A model generated the notes under the pieces. That model was not told where the DNA came from. It ran no database searches and saw only the letters and a program-made list of their open reading frames with translations. Source: CAYRIY01 sp964424335 (GTDB taxonomy: Bacteria > Bacillota > Limnochordia > DTU080 > RSA5). Taken from it: a stretch of DNA of 10,428 nt. The first letter of the stretch is position 1. Each line of letters begins with the position of its first letter. The translations under genes and the position numbers were made by a program. The stretch spans positions 1 through 10,428 of the forward strand of contig CAYRIY010000114.1 in NCBI GenBank assembly GCA_964424335.1, written 5' to 3'. Of the stretch, positions 1 to 6,425 are shown in pieces.

Positions 1-3000
1 CGACCTGCCACGTGAGCGTCGGATCGGAGCTACCATAGACCTTCTCCAAATCATCGGCCGTTACCGTGATCGGCTTGGGCGTGACCGTGAGGATCCCTGC
101 AGCGTTGAAGCTAAGTTGATAGCTACCGGTTGCCTGGACTGACTCTTCATCAAAGTCGATGGCGTATCCGCCGACCTTCACCGGTGCCTGAGCAGCAGCG
201 CCTTGGGAAGTCACCACCACAGCGCCGTCAATGACGTCAGCCAGCGAATCCCCGTCAAAAGCTCCGGCGACACCTTCGTGCAAACCGTTTACTTCGAAAG
301 CATCCGCCAACGTTTCAGGGTCGAGCTCTTCCCCGTACTCCTTGACAAGATCTGTCGTCGTAAACACAAGTGTGGCTTCGTGAGAGAAGACATACCGATT
401 TCCCTCCGCCTCAACAAGTTCGTCGATGGAGGTGAACCTCGTATTCCACACAGCTTGGTTCTCGCTATTAAGATCACCGTACACATTCGCGTCAGGATCG
501 GTACTATACACCAACCACCGCCCCTGCGGGGTGTCGATCGCATTTGCGCCAACTTCGTTTACAAACGCATCCGCGACCAAGATCACGGCATTCCCCACAC
601 CATCGCTGCGTACGGCTCCGTTTAGTGTAAGCTTCGCTGTGTCGCCCTGCGCATGCAAAACGAGTTGCTCGACGACGTCGAGCCCAGCATCTTCGACAGA
701 TAAATCACCAACGCTCAAGAGATGTAGGCTACCCGCACGGCCAGCCACACCGCCGATCTCGTTTGCAAAGCTATCGAGATGAAAGTTGCCGCTACCCTCC
801 AATGTCAGCAATGCAATGCCTTGCAACGCCCCATAATGACTCACGTTTCCGTCGGCCTCGAGTCGCAGTTCGTACGTTGCTGCGCCCGGGGAGGCCGTTC
901 CACCCTCAAACACGATGTCTCCCCCACGGGCGTCGAGTTCAGCATCGCCGTGCAGCGCGACCAGCCCTCCAAAGTGGAGACCGCTCGCTCGGAGGCGATC
1001 GCCATATTCGCCGCCAATGCGGTAGATCACGCCAGAATCCACAAGCAAGGAGACTCCATCGGCCAGCGTAATGCTCCCATCTCCCACTTCATACGGCACC
1101 GTTGCAAAATCGAGGTTGCCGAGCGCCGTCGAGAGCAGCAGGTTCGATCCCTCGCTCCCCACCACACGCACCGTGCCCGCGTTCATATCGAGGCCTGTCA
1201 AGTGAGTCCCTTTTGCCTCAACGGTCAAGACGCCTCGGTAGCTCGCGTTGTCGACAAAGGTAAGAACCGCATCACCCGCTGACACATACCCCCTGGGAAG
1301 CGTCGCGTAGAAAAAACCATTGGCGCCGGCGATGGTCGATCCGAGGATCGCTCCATCAACTGCCAGTCGGATGGCCTGGCCACCCGCCCCCGTCGCGTTG
1401 CCGGAGATCACTTGGGGCCCTTCTGCGCCAAACGCCCACTCAAAATACGGGAAGGAGATGCCGTCCAAGATGCCCACGCCATCGCCGAGACCTCCCCCGG
1501 CGACATAGGTTGCCTCCTGCATCATCTGCGCGGTCGTCAGTCCGACGACGACCGGTCCGTCCGCTCCAGAAGAAGCCTGTCCAGAGGTCTCGACATTCCA
1601 GACGGCCAAGCCCCCGCCTGGATCGCCCATCGTTCCCTCGTTGAGGCCGACCAAAGCGTTGACATTCGATCCGTTCGCAGACACGAATCCCGTGCTAAAC
1701 ACCTTGGCAACCCAACCGCTGTTGTGGCCCACTAGGCCGCCGACGCGGTGGTTTCCCGATACCGAGGAGGTTGCGTACGCATCCCAGACAATCCCGATGT
1801 TCCTCCCCACGAGACCGCCCGTGTCGCGATCGCCCGTCACCGCGCCGACACTGAAGGAGTGGTAGATCTGCGCATTTGTGGTGTTGATGCCGACGAGACC
1901 GCCCACGCCATGGTATCCATTGACACCGCCGGTGCCGGAGACATCGCCGCTGCTGAATGTGCGACTCAGCACTCCGACATTCTCACCGACCAAGCCGCCG
2001 GTCGCCTCCGTGTTTGAGACGCCAACCCCCGTAACCGATCCGGTGCTGTAAGCATCTTGCACGAGTGCGCTATTCCATCCGATCAATCCGCCTACTCGAG
2101 TCTGCCCCACCACGTTCGCGCTGCTGTGAACATAGCGCACGTCACCGTTGGGATCGGCTGATCCGATCAACCCCCCGACACGGCTGGCCCTAGGCGCGTC
2201 GACCAACCCCGCGCTGGAGCTATCGTACACGTGCCCGCCCCAATCCGAGCCTACCAGTCCTCCATACGCAACTTGATCCGATACAGCCAATCCTGACGCC
2301 CGTACGAAGACGTCTGCAGTCGATCGGTCGATATTTCGATAATTGGCCCCAACGAGCCCGCCTACGTGACCATGGGAGCCGCGGATCTCTCCCGTCACGT
2401 GAACATCTACGACGTACCCGTGAGAGATGCCCGCCAACCCGCCAACCGCCTGCCTGCCACTCACGAACACGTTTTCAAGCGATAAACCCATCACGGTCTG
2501 TCCGTCGCCTAAGATGCCAAAAAGCCCGACCCCATTCGTCGTGGGCCGATCGATGTGGAGGCCGGTGATAGTGTGTCCAAGGCCGTTCACAAAGCCGACG
2601 AACGGTGTATCCCATGATCCAATTGGAACGAAACCGGCTCCGTTGTTCCATCCAGCCGTGATCGAGGCGTCGATGTCGCTCGTAATCTGGTAGTGGCCGC
2701 CTTGTACCATCCCATCCGATGCAATGCCTTGCAACCCGTAAACATCCTTGATGTTCAACCAGCCCTCAGCAGGCACGTCCCCCCGGATAAATGTGGTCCC
2801 GGGATGCAGGCGAAAATTGCGCGCCGTAAAATCGGGCAAATTGACGTCCAATTGGCGCCAAGTCCCCTTAGTGAGGACAAACTCCCCTACGTCGATCCCA
2901 GCCGTCGCGGTCGATTCCCCTTGCGCGTCAATGAACAGCGCCCCATTTACACCCGTGATCGCCGCGTTGATGGCAATGTTGTTGTGCGCCTCGAAGCTAA

Positions 3001-4519
3001 GCGTCGCGCCCGTGTTCCACGTGATCGGGTCAATGATCGTAATATTGCCCTGCTGATCACCGCCTGAACCTGTGATCAAACGCACTATCGCGCCGTTGCC
3101 GCCAGCCGTCAAGGCGTTTTCAATACTGCTCGTGGTCACCACCGCATCGTTCCCGATTGACTGCCACAACACGGATCCAAATCCCGCTTGACTCACGTTG
3201 AAATTCGTGCCTTCATCTTGAACGGTGATGTTATACGGATCCAGCAGCCACTCGCCTGCGATTCCTGCTGGCGCGCTCACATCGACGGATCCTTGAGAAC
3301 GAAGCGTACCGCCCGATGTCTCCACAAAGCCGCCCGAGCCGCCTCTCTCGCCGCCTCGGGCAGCGATCTGCCCGTCGAACACAGTCACTCCATCGGCCCA
3401 AAGTATCGCCGTCCCGCCGTTCCCTAATCCCGTCGAAGAGACATCGATCCGGACCCCTGATCCCATGAAGAGATCGGTGGCGGTCGGCGCCTCAATCGAC
3501 GCGCCCATACGTCCGCCACCGATCTGCACAATCCCTCCACCTTCACCGCGGGCATCGATGAGCGTGTCGCCGAGCAAGGCGACACGCTCGCCGCCCACTT
3601 GTACGTGACCGCCCGGCCGCCCGTTCTCACTCCCCGCGACGTCGAGGACTCCCGTTATTTCGACCACTCCTGAGTTGCCACCCGAAAGGACGATCTTGCC
3701 GTCTCGCTCCTCGACGCTGCGGGCCCGTGCAACTCCAGAGTGTCCTAGCACTGCATCGTAAAGCGCTTCCTCGGCTCCCACCGCAAGCGAAATGAGGCCG
3801 CCGTCCGCGATGAGGTCTCCTGCATTCTCTACCAATGCCCTCAGAGCGCTCTCCTCAATGCGCAAGCCGACCAGCCCATCCTGGGCGAACTCTAAGCTCA
3901 CCTTGTCCCCGGCGCCGAGCGCAATCGTGCCCAAGTGAGCCGTGATCGTACCGTCGTTGTGCACCTGGGGGCCGATCAGGACAACGTATCCTCCGGGAGC
4001 GGCAGTGATCGTTCCTTCGTTGATGACGGTCCCGGTGGGAAGGCCGCGCATCGCGGCGTCTTTAGCAAACGAAAAGCGACCATCAAGGAAAGCCTCATCA
4101 TCCAAAGCGAGCGTGGAAGCAACCAGACCGCCGACGTCGACCTGGGCTCCAGAACCGAAGAGCACGCCGTGGGGATTGATCAAGAAAATCTGACCCGGAG
4201 CGCTTAAGACACCGTCGATAAAGCTCCTATCGCTGCCGACCACTCGGTTGAGCGCCACAGCCAATTCACCCAGCGCTTGATCAAAATGTACGTGCTCGTG
4301 CGCTCCGATCGAGAACGATCCCCAATCGATGATCAGTCGTTCGGACTCTTGTTCGATAGTTAGGGAGCCGTCCGAACGTACGATAACGCCGGATCCATCC
4401 CGTATTTGCCCGTCGCTTGGCAAAGCCCAAGCAGGATGTACGCCCACTGCCGCGACCAATAACGTCGCCATTAGGACACAAGCGATCAGCTTTGCCGGAC
4501 GCTTCGCGCGCAATTTCAT
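1..4519 (-). CDS. TpsA-type two-partner secretion exoprotein (filamentous haemagglutinin/adhesin family), C-terminus beyond window
   Basis: Large secreted beta-helical exoprotein, expected to cross the outer membrane through the adjacent TpsB and act at the cell surface, probably as an adhesin. The frame is open for 1506 codons to the left edge. Residues 1-32 form a signal peptide (basic start, hydrophobic core, AWA before L33). The TPS domain follows, with LNRV at 90-93 and NPHGVLFG at 115-122. Family signatures come next: NGGTAILWADG near 367, GGFVETSG near 395, DPYNITV near 426, FVLTKGTWRQLDVNLPDF near 547, about ten GLUG repeats (691-957), GLTTAQM near 990, GRWLVYSTDP near 1333, a YDG-type unit (VKEYG at 1392), and PKPITVTADD at 1481 opening an MBG-like unit. 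The mature part shows no cysteine and only about a dozen lysines. ATG 4519 is preferred over in-frame ATG 4537 because GGAGG and GAAGG precede it and the signal peptide follows directly. It lies 48 bp after tpsB. No toxin domain is visible, but the C-terminus is missing. Confidence 0.93.
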   Translation of the reverse strand, partial: MKLRAKRPAKLIACVLMATLLVAAVGVHPAWALPSDGQIRDGSGVIVRSDGSLTIEQESERLIIDWGSFSIGAHEHVHFDQALGELAVALNRVVGSDRSFIDGVLSAPGQIFLINPHGVLFGSGAQVDVGGLVASTLALDDEAFLDGRFSFAKDAAMRGLPTGTVINEGTITAAPGGYVVLIGPQVHNDGTITAHLGTIALGAGDKVSLEFAQDGLVGLRIEESALRALVENAGDLIADGGLISLAVGAEEALYDAVLGHSGVARARSVEERDGKIVLSGGNSGVVEITGVLDVAGSENGRPGGHVQVGGERVALLGDTLIDARGEGGGIVQIGGGRMGASIEAPTATDLFMGSGVRIDVSSTGLGNGGTAILWADGVTVFDGQIAARGGERGGSGGFVETSGGTLRSQGSVDVSAPAGIAGEWLLDPYNITVQDEGTNFNVSQAGFGSVLWQSIGNDAVVTTSSIENALTAGGNGAIVRLITGSGGDQQGNITIIDPITWNTGATLSFEAHNNIAINAAITGVNGALFIDAQGESTATAGIDVGEFVLTKGTWRQLDVNLPDFTARNFRLHPGTTFIRGDVPAEGWLNIKDVYGLQGIASDGMVQGGHYQITSDIDASITAGWNNGAGFVPIGSWDTPFVGFVNGLGHTITGLHIDRPTTNGVGLFGILGDGQTVMGLSLENVFVSGRQAVGGLAGISHGYVVDVHVTGEIRGSHGHVGGLVGANYRNIDRSTADVFVRASGLAVSDQVAYGGLVGSDWGGHVYDSSSAGLVDAPRASRVGGLIGSADPNGDVRYVHSSANVVGQTRVGGLIGWNSALVQDAYSTGSVTGVGVSNTEATGGLVGENVGVLSRTFSSGDVSGTGGVNGYHGVGGLVGINTTNAQIYHSFSVGAVTGDRDTGGLVGRNIGIVWDAYATSSVSGNHRVGGLVGHNSGWVAKVFSTGFVSANGSNVNALVGLNEGTMGDPGGGLAVWNVETSGQASSGADGPVVVGLTTAQMMQEATYVAGGGLGDGVGILDGISFPYFEWAFGAEGPQVISGNATGAGGQAIRLAVDGAILGSTIAGANGFFYATLPRGYVSAGDAVLTFVDNASYRGVLTVEAKGTHLTGLDMNAGTVRVVGSEGSNLLLSTALGNLDFATVPYEVGDGSITLADGVSLLVDSGVIYRIGGEYGDRLRASGLHFGGLVALHGDAELDARGGDIVFEGGTASPGAATYELRLEADGNVSHYGALQGIALLTLEGSGNFHLDSFANEIGGVAGRAGSLHLLSVGDLSVEDAGLDVVEQLVLHAQGDTAKLTLNGAVRSDGVGNAVILVADAFVNEVGANAIDTPQGRWLVYSTDPDANVYGDLNSENQAVWNTRFTSIDELVEAEGNRYVFSHEATLVFTTTDLVKEYGEELDPETLADAFEVNGLHEGVAGAFDGDSLADVIDGAVVVTSQGAAAQAPVKVGGYAIDFDEESVQATGSYQLSFNAAGILTVTPKPITVTADDLEKVYGSSDPTLTWQV
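1625..2449 (-). repeat. Tandem GLUG-type repeat array inside tpsA
   Basis: About ten diverged units of roughly 29 residues, each built on a core like VGGLVGxN followed by a stretch resembling the xxSxSxGxVxG pattern. Core variants in order of translation are GGLAG, GGLVG (AN), GGLVG (SD), GGLIG (SA), GGLIG (WN), GGLVG (EN), GGLVG (IN), GGLVG (RN), GGLVG (HN) and NALVG (LN). They occupy about residues 691-957. GLUG motifs are known in large bacterial surface adhesins, where they add regular beta-helical coils. The repeats are conserved in protein but clearly diverged in DNA, so this is an old array and not a recent expansion. Confidence 0.85.
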
Positions 4520-4535
4520 ATTTCCTTCGACCTCC
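4520..4535 (-). promoter_or_regulatory. Ribosome binding site deciding the tpsA start
   Basis: On the minus strand GGAGG (4535-4531) and GAAGG (4528-4524) precede ATG 4519 by 11 and 4 nt. The in-frame upstream ATG at 4537 has no purine-rich sequence before it, so 4519 is the better start. Confidence 0.55.
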
Positions 4536-4567
4536 ATTGAAACGGGTAAACGTGGGGAGCGACGCGA

Positions 4568-6241
4568 TTAAAACCGCAAACTTGAAGTAATCCAAAGAAC
4601 CCCGTGTTTGGGCCCTAGATCGTAATGATCACGCAGCGGCCACGCAAAGTCCGCGCGCAGTTCAAACGGCTCCAAGGTGTACGCTATTCCCGCAGACGCT
4701 CCAAACAGCGAGAGCACGTTTAACGGCGGTGCGCCGACCCACTCTTCCTTGTTGCGGCGCACTCCGCCGATATCCAACGAACCGATCAGCTCCAGGCGAC
4801 CAGGCAATGCCCCAAGGGCGCCCGTGTCAAAACGAAGTTCGGTGCGAACCAGCCAACCATCGTCACCAGAGAGCGTTCCCGGCATATACGCTCGCACGCC
4901 CCGGGGACCGCCCAGCGCAAACTTCTCGAGGCTAAGTAAGTTCTTCGAGGCCCACTGTGCGCTCAAATCCATCTCAACCGTCACTCGCTCTCCGAGACGC
5001 CAGTTGCGTGTGAACGACGCATTCACCTTTGCATAATCTCCCGCAGTCCCGACCGTTGCGCGGTCTTGCGCTCGGGTAGCCGGATCAAGGATCGCAAGGC
5101 GTCCGGCTGTCACAACCAGAGCGAAACGATCGTAGCCGCCCAGACCCCACTCGATGCGGCGCTCCCCGTCCAACGCCAAGGCAAGGGTTTGCGTCTGGCG
5201 AAGCGCTCTCTCTCCGGCGGCCGAGTCCTCCAAATCTCGATTGGTGAGCGCCACCTCCGCATCAAGCTTTAGCGCGGCCTGGCGGACGAAAGGGAACTGA
5301 AATCGAAGATCGGAAACGTTCGCGGATCCGACCGCATCGAGGGCCGCGAAAGCGCCTTGAATCTCGTACTGCGTCCGTCCATAGCTCGCGCGCCACCGAT
5401 TGGGAGAGTTTCCAAGTGGGCGGCCATAGGCGATATTGCCGTGGTTAATACCGCCGATGGTTGCAAAACCGATAAGGGTGACGCGATCGCCGCTTCCAGT
5501 CGGATTGTTGATGTTTAGCGCGGCAGTGACGCGATGTGATCCTGTCGCAGCGGTCCCATAATTGTCGAGGGAGACGCTGCCGCTAAATCTCGGGCCATCA
5601 GCAAGGTGTACAGTGAGCGTAGCGCTGCCCGGCGTAGCGCCGGCGCCGAGGAAAGTCTGCGCCCGCACGCCCGGTGTCTCTAGAAGAAGCCTCGTCGCCT
5701 GTGTCAATGATCGGCTCTCGATCAAAGAGTCGGCGCGAACCGGGCCCAAGATCCCCCGAGCCACAGATTCTTTGAGGCGAGAATCGTTCTCAATCAGCAC
5801 CTCGTCGTACTCGCCTTCGAGCACAACGATCCAAATAACGCCGTCCGCAATTTCTTGCTCGGGAATGTACGCTCGTGCGAAGGAGTAACCGTGTTGTCGG
5901 TAGTGACGGGTGATGGCATCGGCGAGGCGCTCCAGGTCCGATAACGTCACCATACTGCCCTGGCCCATGCGGGGCGCCGCGTCGTCCAACTGTTCGAGCA
6001 ACGCATCAGAGTCGAACGCCGTCACCCCTACTAACCGCACGCCCTGGATCGCAAAGGAGGATCCATTTGTCGCAGCGTAACTCGTCAGACTCAGCAATAC
6101 CCAAAGCGCAAGCGCCATGCGCGCGCAATGCAACGCAAGACGTCTGCAGGTTCTTAGCGCTAGACGTGAGTTCAGCGGTACCAAGGATATGACCATCCTC
6201 CCCGACGCTCTAGATCCCGACTCCGAAATATCCGGGTTCAT
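4568..6241 (-). CDS. TpsB-family outer-membrane transporter (ShlB/FhaC/HecB type)
   Basis: Outer-membrane barrel that exports the TpsA encoded 48 bp downstream. From ATG 6241 it is 557 residues, usual for the family. An arginine-rich N-terminus and hydrophobic run (ALALWVLLSLTSYAA, about 43-57) form the signal peptide. One clear POTRA_2-like domain follows (about 63-140, with FAIQGVRLVGVTAFD and GYSFARAYIPEQ), a linking segment, then the barrel. The L6 hairpin motif reads GPRGVRAY with V449-R450-A451-Y452, where FhaC has VRGY. The barrel signature GSLDIGGVR is present and the chain ends in F, as expected for BAM-dependent insertion. The start is uncertain: TTG 6274, ATG 6241, ATG 6196 and ATG 6118 are in frame, none has a well-spaced Shine-Dalgarno, and a TATAAT overlaps ATG 6241. 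If that box is the promoter, translation starts at 6196 or later; the mature protein is unaffected. Confidence 0.93.
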   Translation of the reverse strand: MNPDISESGSRASGRMVISLVPLNSRLALRTCRRLALHCARMALALWVLLSLTSYAATNGSSFAIQGVRLVGVTAFDSDALLEQLDDAAPRMGQGSMVTLSDLERLADAITRHYRQHGYSFARAYIPEQEIADGVIWIVVLEGEYDEVLIENDSRLKESVARGILGPVRADSLIESRSLTQATRLLLETPGVRAQTFLGAGATPGSATLTVHLADGPRFSGSVSLDNYGTAATGSHRVTAALNINNPTGSGDRVTLIGFATIGGINHGNIAYGRPLGNSPNRWRASYGRTQYEIQGAFAALDAVGSANVSDLRFQFPFVRQAALKLDAEVALTNRDLEDSAAGERALRQTQTLALALDGERRIEWGLGGYDRFALVVTAGRLAILDPATRAQDRATVGTAGDYAKVNASFTRNWRLGERVTVEMDLSAQWASKNLLSLEKFALGGPRGVRAYMPGTLSGDDGWLVRTELRFDTGALGALPGRLELIGSLDIGGVRRNKEEWVGAPPLNVLSLFGASAGIAYTLEPFELRADFAWPLRDHYDLGPKHGVLWITSSLRF

Positions 6242-6245
6242 TATA
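6240..6245 (-). promoter_or_regulatory. Candidate -10 box (TATAAT) of the tpsBA promoter
   Basis: Perfect TATAAT on the minus strand, overlapping the ATG at 6241. No reasonable -35 hexamer lies 16-18 bp upstream; the sequences there read like CCGTCG. TTGAAA is present but 23 bp away. A strong -10 without a -35 suits an activator-dependent promoter, but a six-base match can arise by chance. Confidence 0.35.
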
Positions 6246-6281
6246 GATCTGGAATGGTCCGACGACGGTTTCAAGACGTCG

Positions 6282-6295
6282 TGAGACTAGTCTCA
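6282..6295. promoter_or_regulatory. Perfect 14-bp palindrome in the divergent tpsB/STAND intergenic region
   Basis: TGAGACTAGTCTCA is its own reverse complement with no central spacer. Its centre is about 48 bp upstream of the TATAAT facing tpsB, near -55 of the predicted start. A related AGTCTC half-site (in GGAGTCTCG) occurs about 25 bp further into the gap at 6315-6323, with other TCTCA/TCTCG words between. It is a good operator candidate for a dimeric regulator. The regulator is not identified; the neighbouring STAND protein is the obvious suspect. Confidence 0.45.
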
Positions 6296-6335
6296 AATCT
6301 CGATACCGATCTCAGGAGTCTCGCCCTAGCCGTGC

Positions 6336-6388
6336 AGGAGGTGGCCGATTTGACGAGAAAATTTGGGATGCCATTTTTTAGAGAATGA
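6336..6388 (+). other. Strong Shine-Dalgarno plus 12-codon ORF ahead of the STAND gene
   Basis: AGGAGG at 6336-6341 stands 8 nt before TTG 6350, which opens a short frame MTRKFGMPFFRE ending at TGA 6386-6388. This is the best ribosome binding site near the STAND gene, yet it serves another frame. A run of six T (6374-6379) lies inside it. With five T the short frame would continue straight into the STAND frame through LENDCWNYSEK to MSEF. It may be the true STAND start with a homopolymer length difference, a leader peptide, or chance. See findings. Confidence 0.3.
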
Positions 6389-6425
6389 CTGTTGGAATTA
6401 TAGCGAGAAGGTCCGGGATCCATTT

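Noticed and set aside
811..2735. 17-bp exact repeat ATGCAATGCCTTGCAAC at 811-827 and 2719-2735
   Set aside because: Both copies encode LQGIA in the same tpsA frame. A short shared peptide with the same codons explains it; no flanking similarity suggests a mobile or regulatory element.
203..3067. Many plus-strand ORFs of 60-170 codons antisense to tpsA
   Set aside because: They lie opposite a continuous minus-strand frame with clear family motifs, have no recognisable domains, and come from the codon bias of a GC-rich gene.
1..4519. Contact-dependent inhibition (CdiA) toxin system
   Set aside because: No toxin domain or immunity gene is visible, and GLUG plus MBG architecture suits an adhesin; the missing C-terminus means it cannot be fully excluded.
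4281..4595. 104-codon minus-strand ORF across the tpsB/tpsA junction
   Set aside because: It is another frame of the tpsA 5' region; the TPS-domain frame with its signal peptide and ribosome binding site is the real gene.
6350..6380. TTGACG followed by a T-rich stretch as a promoter for the STAND gene
   Set aside because: At 17-bp spacing the -10 would be ATTTTT, a poor match, and the TTG fits better as the start codon behind AGGAGG.
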